NCBI GenBank assembly: GCA_901538445.1
Contig: LR594586.1
Location: 310,001-374,000 of the forward strand
Reading direction: 5' to 3'
Origin: Gemmataceae bacterium
GTDB taxonomy: Bacteria > Planctomycetota > Planctomycetia > Gemmatales > Gemmataceae
DNA length: 64,000 nucleotides
Shown here: positions 32,455 to 40,526 of the stretch, piece by piece
Layout: each line of letters starts with the position of its first letter
How positions within the stretch are numbered: the stretch's first letter is position 1
Notes under the pieces: generated by a model
Database searches by the model: none
What the model was told of the DNA's origin: nothing
What the model saw: the letters and a program-made list of their open reading frames with translations, nothing else
Translations under genes and position numbers: made by a program

Positions 32455-33522
32455 TCAGATTGCGTAGTCGCCGTCGAAAATCTTCCCCGACTTGGGCGTG
32501 ACGTACACCATTTCAGTCGGCTTCAGAGTGAGCAAACGGTAGCGGTCGGGAGTCACGTCCACGGTGATGACGAGGCCGAAGTCCTCGGCCATCAACCGCA
32601 CCTTCACGACCGACCCCGCCGGATTGATGTGCAGCACCTTCGCGATCATGCAGTTGCCGCCCTCGGCGGTGCGGGAGATGTCCAGTTCGTGCGGGCGGAT
32701 GTAGGCGTCGATCTTGCCGCTGTCGTTCGTGCTGAACAACTTCGTCGGCAGTTCGACCGTGCCCGAGTTCCCGAGCAGCGCCTTGCCGCCCTCGACGCGG
32801 ACGGGGAGCTTGTTCACGTTGCCGAGGAAGTCCATGACGAACGCCGTGGCCGGGTGCTCGAACACCTCGATCGGAGTGCCGACCTGCTCCACCTTCCCCT
32901 TGTTCATGACAACGACCTGATCGGCGACCTCGAACGCCTCCTCCTGGTCGTGCGTCACGAAGATGCTGGTGACGTGGAACTCGTCGTGGAACCGGCGGAG
33001 CCACGAGCGGAGTTCGGCCCGGACCTTCGCATCGAGCGCGCCGAACGGCTCGTCGAGCAACAGCACCTCGGGGTCGGGCGCGAGGGCTCGCACGAGCGCG
33101 ATCCGCTGCCGCTGCCCGCCCGAGAGTTCGCCCGGGAAGTGCTTCGCCTTCTCTTCAAGCCGCACGAGCCGCAGCAGTTCCATGACGCGGTGCTGAACCT
33201 TGTCCTCGGCGGCCTTGCGGACGCGCAGGCCGAACGCGACGTTCTCGAACACCGTCATGTGCTTGAACAGCGCGTAGTGCTGGAACACGAACCCGACCTT
33301 GCGGTCCTTCGCCGAGTGGCGGGTGACGTCGTCGTCCTTGAACAGCACGCTCCCCGTGTCGGGTTCCTCGAGCCCCGCGATGATGCGGAGCAGCGTCGTC
33401 TTCCCGGACCCGGACGGCCCGAGCAGCGCGACGAGTTGCCCGGCCGGGCACTCGACCGAGACGTTGTCGAGGGCCACGAAGTCCCCGAATCGCTTGGAGA
33501 CGTTTTGTGCGGTAATTGACAT
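32455..33522 (-). CDS. cysA: Sulfate/molybdate-type ABC transporter ATPase (CysA-like)
   Basis: The 355-residue ATPase shows Walker [17 protein letters not shown] (about residue 35), Q-loop [20 protein letters not shown], signature [16 protein letters not shown], Walker [18 protein letters not shown] and H-loop [14 protein letters not shown]. The C-terminal third (from about 245) is a TOBE-like regulatory domain with [10 protein letters not shown], typical of CysA. Permease and binding-protein genes are not adjacent, so it works with components encoded elsewhere or the assignment to sulfate is only approximate. It is divergent from the FGE gene. Confidence 0.88.
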   Translation of the reverse strand: MSITAQNVSKRFGDFVALDNVSVECPAGQLVALLGPSGSGKTTLLRIIAGLEEPDTGSVLFKDDDVTRHSAKDRKVGFVFQHYALFKHMTVFENVAFGLRVRKAAEDKVQHRVMELLRLVRLEEKAKHFPGELSGGQRQRIALVRALAPDPEVLLLDEPFGALDAKVRAELRSWLRRFHDEFHVTSIFVTHDQEEAFEVADQVVVMNKGKVEQVGTPIEVFEHPATAFVMDFLGNVNKLPVRVEGGKALLGNSGTVELPTKLFSTNDSGKIDAYIRPHELDISRTAEGGNCMIAKVLHINPAGSVVKVRLMAEDFGLVITVDVTPDRYRLLTLKPTEMVYVTPKSGKIFDGDYAI

Positions 33523-33680
33523 GGTGCGGGGCCGGGGGACAGCGATGCGGTGTTAGATTCGTGGCGGGCCGCGGTTCCGAACCCGCGGCAATGCTTTATC
33601 ATTATTCCGGTCAAGTTGGTAGGGGAAGTCGCCGCCGCCCGTTGTGCGGGGCCGACATTGTCACCTCAGCGAGCGACTCG

Positions 33681-34805
33681 ATGTCGAAGAAGTCACGCGC
33701 CCGACAACAGCTCGCGCAAGCGACCGCGGCGGACACCGCACCGGCGGCTCACGCGCCGCGCGGTTCCTGGAAGTGGCTCGGCCTCCTCGCGCTGGGTGTG
33801 GTCGTGGGCGGCGGCGCGTACCTGCTCCTGAACCCGGGCGGGCCGCGCGGCCCGCGACCGCCGGGGATGGTGTGGATTCCCGGCGGCACGTTCACAATGG
33901 GGACGAAGGACGCCAACCCGCACTTCTTCGACGCCCGTCCCGAGCACGACGTTGAGATCGACGGCTTCTGGATGGACGAGACGGAGGTCACGAACGCGCA
34001 GTTCGAGGAATTCGTGAAGGCGACCGGCTACGTCACGGTGGCCGAGCAGAAGCCGACGAAGGAACAGATCATGGCGAACCTCCAGCCGGGGGTGCCGCCG
34101 CCGCCCGACGACAAGCTGGTCCCGGCGTCGCTCGTGTTCCGCCAGCCCGACGACCCGATCCCGTGGGCCGACGAAATGAACTGGTGGGAGTGGCTCCCGG
34201 GGGCGAACTGGCGGCACCCCGAGGGGCCGGGCAGCGGCATCGCCGACCGCATGAACCACCCGGTCGTTCACGTGTGCTGGAAGGACGCCGATGCGTACTG
34301 CAAATGGGCCGGGAAGCGGCTCCCGACCGAGGCCGAGTGGGAGCGAGCGGCCCGTGGAGGGCTGGTCGGCAAGACCTACGCCTGGGGCGACGAACTCCCC
34401 GGCGACGGCGGCACCTGGCGGTGCAACATCTGGCAGGGGCCGTCGCCGAAAATTAACACGAAGGCCGACGGGCACGTCCGCACCGCCCCGGTGAAGTCGT
34501 ACCCGCCGAACGGGTACGGGCTGTACGACGTGGCGGGGAACGTGTGGGAGTGGTGCAGCGACTGGTACGCACCGGACTACTACCTCAACGCGCCGCTCAA
34601 GAACCCGCAGGGGCCGGCCGGGAGCTTCGACCCGCGGGTGCGGGAGAACGAGAACCCGTACGCGCCCAAGCGGGTGATGCGGGGCGGGTCGTTCCTGTGC
34701 AGCGACGGGTTCTGCTCGCGGTACAAGCCCTACGGCCGCGGCCAGGGCGACGACGACACCGGCCAGTCGCACGTCGGGTTCCGCTGCGCCAAGGACGCGA
34801 AGTGA
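33681..34805 (+). CDS. Formylglycine-generating enzyme (SUMF1-type), membrane-anchored
   Basis: FGE converts a cysteine of sulfatases to formylglycine. The 374-residue protein has an N-terminal membrane helix (WLGLLALGVVVGGGAYLLL) and then the FGE fold: GMVWIPGGTFTMGT, DGFWMDETEVTNAQFEEFV, HPVVHVCWKDADAYCKWAGK, RLPTEAEWERAARGG, NVWEWCSDWY and HVGFRC. The catalytic cysteine pair is retained as C340 and C345 (FLCSDGFCSRYK), with the same C-x4-C spacing as the human enzyme, so true formylglycine synthesis is plausible rather than a mere fold relative. No sulfatase lies adjacent, but planctomycetes encode many. Confidence 0.93.
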   Translation: MSKKSRARQQLAQATAADTAPAAHAPRGSWKWLGLLALGVVVGGGAYLLLNPGGPRGPRPPGMVWIPGGTFTMGTKDANPHFFDARPEHDVEIDGFWMDETEVTNAQFEEFVKATGYVTVAEQKPTKEQIMANLQPGVPPPPDDKLVPASLVFRQPDDPIPWADEMNWWEWLPGANWRHPEGPGSGIADRMNHPVVHVCWKDADAYCKWAGKRLPTEAEWERAARGGLVGKTYAWGDELPGDGGTWRCNIWQGPSPKINTKADGHVRTAPVKSYPPNGYGLYDVAGNVWEWCSDWYAPDYYLNAPLKNPQGPAGSFDPRVRENENPYAPKRVMRGGSFLCSDGFCSRYKPYGRGQGDDDTGQSHVGFRCAKDAK

Positions 34806-34834
34806 CGTGAGCCGAGCGCCGCGAACCCCACCCT

Positions 34835-34866
34835 CCTCGTCACATCCGCTCCGCGGTGTGACGAGG
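34835..34866 (+). terminator. Hairpin after the FGE gene
   Basis: CCTCGTCACA (34835-34844) pairs with TGTGACGAGG (34857-34866) around a 12-base loop; GGAAAA follows. There is no T-run, so termination is only likely. Confidence 0.45.
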
Positions 34867-34895
34867 GGAAAACTCATCAGGCTTGAGGTGACGAC

Positions 34896-35630
34896 ATGTT
34901 CATCAAGTTCGTCCAACCGCCAGCGCTGCTTGAAACGAAGTGGCAGGAGTTGTTGCAGGACGAAGGGTATCTTCAATGGGAGTTCGAGGAGGAGCGCCTG
35001 CTGTTGAAGTTCAGCGACGGCACCGAGTTGGAGGGGAGCTGGTCAATCACAGACGGAATCTTGCGGGTTCGGGTGCCACACAAGCAGAGAACGGTAGTTT
35101 ACGCGGCTGCTTATTCGGACGATGTCGTAAAGCACGGAAATCGGGTGCTCGAATTGCAGGATGAGACCACGATTTCATCAACGCCGCCAGTCACACGAAC
35201 GCTGACTTGGTTCGGCAGCGCCGGGTACTCAGCATCTGGAGCAGGCAGTCGCGAATGGTACTACTACTGGAACCTCCTTGTTCCCGAAACCGGCCAGGCA
35301 ACCACGGTTCAGGGTGAAATACTTCGAGTCACGCACCGCATGGCCGCGATGTACGGCAACAGCTTGGGTGGCAATTGGCTTGAACACCCAGAAACCTACG
35401 GAGCTTACGCGGACACGATCGTCACAGTTCTTTGTGATGGAACGTTGGCCCCAGAAGCGACCGCTTGGGTGCGCCACACGATAAATCATCTGCGGCGATG
35501 TTGCACGGAACGAGGCACCGATTTGATCAGTGCTTGGGAAGTCGATCGTCTTCCCGATGTCGCGTTGGATTGGTGCCGACTACACCCGGAGCCCATCCCA
35601 CGACCGCACGACGACCGGATGGCATTCTGA
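34896..35630 (+). CDS. Hypothetical protein, low-GC gene
   Basis: This 244-residue protein has no family I recognise. It begins MFIKFVQPPALLETKWQELL and is rich in Trp, Glu and beta-like segments (LQWEFEEERLLLKFSDGTEL, then GSWSITDGILRVRV). There is no signal peptide. Codon use is clearly less GC-biased than in the flanking ribH and FGE genes, which suggests acquisition. It stands alone, 90 bases after FGE, convergent with ribH. Immunity-type and SMI1-like proteins have a similar character, but no motif supports that here. Confidence 0.65.
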   Translation: MFIKFVQPPALLETKWQELLQDEGYLQWEFEEERLLLKFSDGTELEGSWSITDGILRVRVPHKQRTVVYAAAYSDDVVKHGNRVLELQDETTISSTPPVTRTLTWFGSAGYSASGAGSREWYYYWNLLVPETGQATTVQGEILRVTHRMAAMYGNSLGGNWLEHPETYGAYADTIVTVLCDGTLAPEATAWVRHTINHLRRCCTERGTDLISAWEVDRLPDVALDWCRLHPEPIPRPHDDRMAF

Positions 35631-35648
35631 TTGTCCCGCTCGCGGCGC

Positions 35649-36113
35649 TCAGCCGGGCAGCTTCTTCATCAGGTTCACCATCTCGACGGCGCACACGGCG
35701 GCCTCGAACCCCTTGTTGCCGGCCTTCGCGCCGGCCCGGTGGACCGCTTGCTCCAGCGTGTCGCACGTCAGCACCCCGAAGATCACCGGGATGCCGGCCG
35801 CCAGCCCGGCGTTCGCGATCCCGCTCGTCGCCGAGCCCGCGACGTGGTCGTAGTGGTCGGTATCGCCGCGGATCACGCACCCGAGGCAGATCACCGCCGC
35901 GTACTTCCCCGACTTGCCCAGCTTCTGCGCCACGACAGGGATCTCGAACGACCCGGGCACCTTCACGATGTCGATGCGGTCCTCGGCGACGCCGTGCCGC
36001 TTCAGCGCGTCGAGCGCGCCGACCGTGAGTTGCTCCACGATGACCGCGTTGAACCGAGCCGCCACCAGCGCGAACCGCCCGGCCGGGGAGGAGAAGTCGC
36101 CTTCGTAGATCAT
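35649..36113 (-). CDS. ribH: 6,7-dimethyl-8-ribityllumazine synthase
   Basis: RibH condenses 5-amino-6-ribitylamino-uracil with a four-carbon phosphate to form the riboflavin precursor lumazine. The 154-residue protein shows the family blocks FALVAARFNAVIVEQL, VPGSFEIPVVAQKL, the catalytic region CLGCVIRGDTDHYDHVA, IPVIFGVLTCDTLEQA and the C-terminal NKGFEAAVCAVEMVNL. The length is typical for icosahedral capsid-forming subunits. It is a single gene; other rib genes are not in the window. Confidence 0.96.
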   Translation of the reverse strand: MIYEGDFSSPAGRFALVAARFNAVIVEQLTVGALDALKRHGVAEDRIDIVKVPGSFEIPVVAQKLGKSGKYAAVICLGCVIRGDTDHYDHVAGSATSGIANAGLAAGIPVIFGVLTCDTLEQAVHRAGAKAGNKGFEAAVCAVEMVNLMKKLPG

Positions 36114-36243
36114 GGGCCGCCGCCTCGGAGTTTGATGTGGGGGTGTTGTACGCGGTGGGACTTCGAGGAGCAGACCCGAACCGCTCTCGACACGCCCCCG
36201 CGGCGCGGCTATGTCGCGGCCTCACGCTCGGAGGAGTCCCGGT

Positions 36244-36948
36244 ATGCCGAACCTCGCCGTCCGGATCGCGGCCTGCGCTTGCGTCGCCCAGACCGGGTGC
36301 GTCACCGGCGACCTGGCGGTGCAGCGGAGCCTGTCCCCGGAGCCGAATAGCCCCAACTCGGCAAAGGTGAAGACGCCCGGGAACCCGAAGATCCCGATGG
36401 CGCACCTCGAAACGAGCCGCCGCGTCGAGCAACTCGGCAAGCAGATTCTCACGCAGAACCCGTTCACGGGTCTTGAGCCGGCGTTCGCGACGGCCGGCGT
36501 GCCCGAGACGGTGCTGTTCCACCGCGGCACCGAGATGATCGTCGTCAGCGAGGGGCTCGTGAAGAAGTGCAAGAGCGACGCGGAACTCGCCGCGGTACTC
36601 TGCACCGAACTGGGCCTGATGGTCGCCGAGAAGCAAGCGCTGCGGCGGGCCAAGAACGAGCCGATCCCGGAGTCGGCGCTGCCCGGCGGCGCGTCGCCGG
36701 CGAGCGGATCGCCGTCCGACCCGGGGCTCCAGGCGGAACTCGCGTTCCGCGAGCGCGGCAAGCCGCGCGGCCCGCGGGTCAGCGAGACCGAGACCGCCGC
36801 GAAGCTCTCGCGCGAGTTGCTCCGCGGGGCCGGGTTCGACCCGGCCGAGTTCGACCGCGTCGAGCCGCTCGTGCGCCAGTCGGACCGCGGCACGGCCCTC
36901 CGCAAGCAGATGAGCGACTCCGCCCCGCCGCCGAAGTGGGACCACTAA
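36244..36948 (+). CDS. Lipoprotein, degenerate M48-peptidase-like
   Basis: This 234-residue protein starts MPNLAVRIAACACVAQTGC, a lipoprotein signal. The central region VSEGLVKKCKSDAELAAVLC followed by TELGLMVAEKQALR has the layout of M48 metallopeptidases (LxxExELAAVLAHELGH), but the HExxH zinc motif reads TELGL, so both histidines are lost. It is therefore unlikely to be an active protease. The rest is charged and low in complexity. The ATG at 36244 is chosen because GGAGGAG precedes it and a signal peptide follows. The gene stands alone between divergent ribH and an inverted repeat. Confidence 0.7.
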   Translation: MPNLAVRIAACACVAQTGCVTGDLAVQRSLSPEPNSPNSAKVKTPGNPKIPMAHLETSRRVEQLGKQILTQNPFTGLEPAFATAGVPETVLFHRGTEMIVVSEGLVKKCKSDAELAAVLCTELGLMVAEKQALRRAKNEPIPESALPGGASPASGSPSDPGLQAELAFRERGKPRGPRVSETETAAKLSRELLRGAGFDPAEFDRVEPLVRQSDRGTALRKQMSDSAPPPKWDH

Positions 36949-36976
36949 TTCCAAGTTCGATTGATCGGTGGGTGTT

Positions 36977-37048
36977 CTGTAGCCGGCCTCTGTGAGGCCG
37001 GGCCTCGGGGAATCCCTCAAGCACCGGCCTCACAGAGGCCGGCTACAG
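36977..37048. repeat. Inverted repeat with 25-bp perfect arms
   Basis: Arms at 36977-37001 and 37024-37048 (core AGCCGGCCTCTGTGAGGCCG) are exactly complementary around a 22-base spacer. It lies downstream of the M48-like lipoprotein gene. No T-run follows. Confidence 0.9.
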
Positions 37049-37133
37049 GAATACATCAACCACACTTGGTATGACCGCCTGAAACCACCTCGCCTCGGTG
37101 CCGTCATCCTCGGGAACAATCCCCGACGCTCCG

Positions 37134-37853
37134 ATGACGCGCACGCCCCCTTCCCCTCTTGTCATGTGGTGCCTCGGGACTGCGGTCGGTGCGGCGTACC
37201 TGTGGCCGCTCGCGGGCGCTGTGGCGCGGCTCCTCGTCGGGCGCTTTCCCGACCCGAGCGACGCGGGCGACCTCCAGCTTGCGCTCCTCGGCGCGCTGTT
37301 CGGCTCGGCCGTGGGCACGGTAGCCGCTCCGCTGCTGTTGCGCCCGCGCCTCGCTGCAACGCTTTTCTGGGTGCCGGCCCTTGGGGTGTCCGGCGCGGTC
37401 GGCAGTGCTGCGATCGGCTTCGTGGCGCGGGCCGCGGGCGACAGTGTACCGGGGCTGCTGAGTTCCTCGCTCGGGTTCGGACTCGGCGGCGCGCTTGCGG
37501 GCCTGGCGGGGTTCGTCTGGGCTCACCGGCACCTCCGAACCACGTCAACAGACGTCGCGGTCGACATTCCCGAAGTTCCCCCGAAACCCGCAACCGTAGC
37601 CGCGACGACCGTTGCATCACGCGGGCGCATCGGATGGGTCGGGCTGGTCCGCCTCGTTCCGCTAACGGCGACGGCGGGGTGCTCGATGGCGTTCGCGGTG
37701 CGGGTGGGCGTATCGGACGAGGTTTCGGGCGTGCTGATTGGTGTGGTCGGCCTCTCAGTGACGCTGACGATGTGCGACCACGAGGAGCGGTTACGGCGCT
37801 TGGAGGCCGGCCACACGAGCGGCCGGCCCGGACCAAGCGACCTCACTCGGTGA
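37134..37853 (+). CDS. Hypothetical multi-helix membrane protein
   Basis: The protein of about 239 residues contains several hydrophobic segments: MWCLGTAVGAAYLWPLAGAV, then LALLGALFGSAVGTVAAPLL, then ATLFWVPALGVSGAVGSAAI, then LGFGLGGALAGLAGFVWA, plus two C-terminal helices (LVPLTATAGCSMAFAV and VLIGVVGLSVTLTM). It is thus an inner-membrane protein of six or so helices with a central soluble linker. I recognise no family. The ATG at 37134 is one choice; an in-frame ATG at 37098 would add 12 residues. Its end overlaps the convergent gene by 11 bases. Confidence 0.65.
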   Translation: MTRTPPSPLVMWCLGTAVGAAYLWPLAGAVARLLVGRFPDPSDAGDLQLALLGALFGSAVGTVAAPLLLRPRLAATLFWVPALGVSGAVGSAAIGFVARAAGDSVPGLLSSSLGFGLGGALAGLAGFVWAHRHLRTTSTDVAVDIPEVPPKPATVAATTVASRGRIGWVGLVRLVPLTATAGCSMAFAVRVGVSDEVSGVLIGVVGLSVTLTMCDHEERLRRLEAGHTSGRPGPSDLTR

Positions 37854-38364
37854 TCTTGAACGAGTCGAGGAAGGCGTCGGCGTCCTTACCGCCAACGAAG
37901 TCCTTGGTGCCGATCACCATGACCTGATAGAGCCGCTTGCCCGCGAGGTAGATTCGGGCACGGAGGAGCCCGTCCTTCTGCGGCAGCGACGCGGAGAACT
38001 CGCGCCCCGGGTACTTCTTGTCGAGCGTCACGTCCTTCGAGTCGATGAGCTTGCCCTTCACGTTCCCGATCGCGCCGTCGCGCGCGCCGTCGAGCCGCTT
38101 CTGGGTCATCTCGGCCGTCTCGCCGTCGGGGATCGGCAGGTCGGCGATGCCGACGACGTACCCGCCCTCCTTCGCGCCCGCGACGTGCATCGTGAACTTG
38201 ATGCCGTTGGTGGTCTGCGACTTCTCGTCGGGCTTCGCGGGGAACTTCGCCTTGAACTTCCCCTCCTTCGAGGTGTACGGCTCCGCGTCCTGGCCGGCCG
38301 GTGCGGCGGGTGCTCCAAGTGCGATGAGGAGGGCGAACAGTGCGGCGCGTGCGGTGGTGAACAC
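37843..38364 (-). CDS. Secreted hypothetical protein
   Basis: The protein of 173 residues (GTG start at 38364) has a signal peptide (FTTARAALFALLIALGAPAA). The mature part begins with YTSKEGKFKAKFPAKPDEKS. Further segments are KFTMHVAGAKEGGYVVGIAD and LYQVMVIGTKDFVGGKDADA, ending in FLDSFKITE. This pattern, with a KFPxxP start and an F-L-x-S-F end, is common in small secreted planctomycete proteins whose role is not known to me. The open frame extends upstream, but the signal peptide favours the GTG. It is convergent with the membrane protein gene and 73 bases downstream of the metallo-beta-lactamase gene. Confidence 0.75.
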   Translation of the reverse strand: MFTTARAALFALLIALGAPAAPAGQDAEPYTSKEGKFKAKFPAKPDEKSQTTNGIKFTMHVAGAKEGGYVVGIADLPIPDGETAEMTQKRLDGARDGAIGNVKGKLIDSKDVTLDKKYPGREFSASLPQKDGLLRARIYLAGKRLYQVMVIGTKDFVGGKDADAFLDSFKITE

Positions 38365-38436
38365 AGGTGGGTCCCGTGGGGGTGAGTGGGCGGCTCCGTT
38401 ATACCCCCACGTGGCCACCCGGACCACCGGCTCCGC

Positions 38437-40347
38437 TCACTTCCCACCGACCTCGACCACGAAGTACGGATCGGCGAAGTCGGTGCCGGTCCTATCGAGG
38501 GAGCGGGCCGCGAAGACGTGCAGCCCGGGTGCGAGGTCGGCCGGGAGTTTCAGCTTCACGGCTTTGGTCTGCTTCGCTCCCGCAGGGAACGTCACCGTCT
38601 GATCGGGGAATAGCCCGCGGCCCTGGAGCACGACCGTCGCGCCCGGGTCGTCGCGGCCCGACTCCGAGAGCGTCACCTGGAGCGTGACCTCGTCGCCCGG
38701 CTTCGCCCGCGTCAGCACCGGCTCGACGCTCACGCGGTGCGGGGTCCAGTCGCGGAGGTGGTCGCCACTTACGGAGAGCGCGTCGCACGCCTTCCCCGCG
38801 GCCTCGCCCCACTTCACTCGGCGGGCGTAGTCCTCCTTACTGAACACATACGGTCCGCCGTGCTCGGCGAGAATCCACTCGGGGGCGAGGTCGAGCACCT
38901 TCGCCGCGCTCGTACCGTAGGCCGCCGGCGAACTGCGGTTCAGCCCCATCCACCCGCCGGTGCCGCTGAACTGGTCCTGGTGGAAGAAGTTGTCGGCGGT
39001 GAACACGCACCGCTTCCCGTCGATGGTAGCCTCGATCCCGCTCGTGAACCACGACTGCCCCGGCAGGTGGTGGAACTTGAACGTGTACCCGCCCCACGTC
39101 GCCGATTCGCCGTCCTTCAGTTCCTTGGTGAACGCGATCGGCCGCTCGTCGAGGAACGGGGCACGCAGCCGGAACGGCTCCTTGAGCGGCGCGGCGACGA
39201 GGTCGAGCGACCACACCTCGCGCGGCTCTCCGGTCTTCAGAACGTGGACGCCGTCGAAGTGGTCGTAGTGGGCGTGGCTGAACGCGACCAACTCGACCGC
39301 CCCGAGTTTCTCGTCCTTCTGGAGTTTCGCCACCTGATCGGCCGACCGCTGGCCCCACGGGTCGAGGACGAAGATGCCGGTGCCCGTGGACGACTTCACG
39401 ACGTAAGTGTTCCCAGTGATCCACACGTGGTCCGACACCTTCGACCACGGCTTGTCGCCGCCGCTCGCGATCTGCTCCTTGGGGACCAGGAACTCGTACT
39501 TCGGCGGGTTCCCGAGCCGGTCCTTGCTGAACCGCTCGAAGCTCTTCTGGAACCCGGCCTCGTCCACGAGTTTCGCGGTCGCTTCGAGCGTCTCTGGGGC
39601 GTCCTTCGACAGCACCGGCCCGTGCGCCGGGCACAGGTGCGCGAACTTCAACTTGGCCATCCTCCGGAGCGACTCGGCCGCCGGCTTCAGGCCCGCATCG
39701 GTCCAGTGGTCCCAGTCGGTCGTGTACGGGGTCCACAGCTTCCCAGGCGCGCAGAGCGCATCGCCGCAGAACAGGAACGCCGCCCGTTTCGCGTCTCCCG
39801 GCTCGCACAGGTACGCGTGGTGGTCCCTGGAATGACCCTGCGTCGGGACCGGCGTGACCGTCCAGTTCCCGAACGCGACCGGGGTCTTCTCGTCGAGCGA
39901 GCAGTCGATGCCCTCGATGCCGACGGGTAGCACGAAGTACGCAGTGCGCGAGTTCCGCAGCGGGACCGAGTCCTTCCAGAACTTCGCCACGCCCCCAGGG
40001 GTGAGCCAGTCGGCCGACACCTTCGGGGCGCGCACCGCAACGCCGTTCTTGCGGTACGCGGAGGCGAACGCGACCGTGTCGCGGTGATGGTGCGTGAGCA
40101 GCACGACCTCGACCGACTTCGCTCCGAGTTCCGCAACTGCCTCCGGCGGCGCGGCCGCGTCGATGAGCAGCGCCTTGCCGCCCGACACGAGGGCGTATGA
40201 GTGCGGCGACGCCTTGGTGCGGAACACGCCGGGTTCGAGTTGCTCCCAGGACGGGGGTCCGGCGGGCTTCGTGTCACCGGCCGCGAGCCAGGCGGCGAGT
40301 GCAACGGCGGTGGCGGACAGCAGGGCGAGCGCGAGACGTGCGAGCAT
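38437..40347 (-). CDS. Exported protein with two metallo-beta-lactamase domains
   Basis: The 636-residue protein has a signal peptide (MLARLALALLSATAVALAAW) and two MBL-fold domains. The first (about residues 35-265) has VVLLTHHHRDTVAFAS, where the family HxHxDH reads HHHRDT, so one metal ligand is missing. The second (about 295-545) has the full motif AFSHAHYDHFDGVHVL plus GQSWFTSGIEATIDGKRCVF and WILAEHGGPYVF. A C-terminal Ig-like domain (RAKPGDEVTLQVTLSESG) follows. The substrate is unknown; one intact metal centre suggests hydrolase activity. It is divergent from the phosphatase gene. Confidence 0.85.
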   Translation of the reverse strand: MLARLALALLSATAVALAAWLAAGDTKPAGPPSWEQLEPGVFRTKASPHSYALVSGGKALLIDAAAPPEAVAELGAKSVEVVLLTHHHRDTVAFASAYRKNGVAVRAPKVSADWLTPGGVAKFWKDSVPLRNSRTAYFVLPVGIEGIDCSLDEKTPVAFGNWTVTPVPTQGHSRDHHAYLCEPGDAKRAAFLFCGDALCAPGKLWTPYTTDWDHWTDAGLKPAAESLRRMAKLKFAHLCPAHGPVLSKDAPETLEATAKLVDEAGFQKSFERFSKDRLGNPPKYEFLVPKEQIASGGDKPWSKVSDHVWITGNTYVVKSSTGTGIFVLDPWGQRSADQVAKLQKDEKLGAVELVAFSHAHYDHFDGVHVLKTGEPREVWSLDLVAAPLKEPFRLRAPFLDERPIAFTKELKDGESATWGGYTFKFHHLPGQSWFTSGIEATIDGKRCVFTADNFFHQDQFSGTGGWMGLNRSSPAAYGTSAAKVLDLAPEWILAEHGGPYVFSKEDYARRVKWGEAAGKACDALSVSGDHLRDWTPHRVSVEPVLTRAKPGDEVTLQVTLSESGRDDPGATVVLQGRGLFPDQTVTFPAGAKQTKAVKLKLPADLAPGLHVFAARSLDRTGTDFADPYFVVEVGGK

Positions 40348-40526
40348 GGCGGGTTCCTCCGCCCGCATCGTCCCACATTTGAGGTGCGGGTCAAGCAAGC
40401 GACCGGGTCGGGGGAACGTAAAAAATCGGTGCGGCCGGTTGCGTTGGGCGGCGATCGTGGGTCTACTGAGGGCACCTGTCAGGCGGCCCCAACGGATTGC
40501 CCACGTTCACGCCGCGGAGGATGCCC

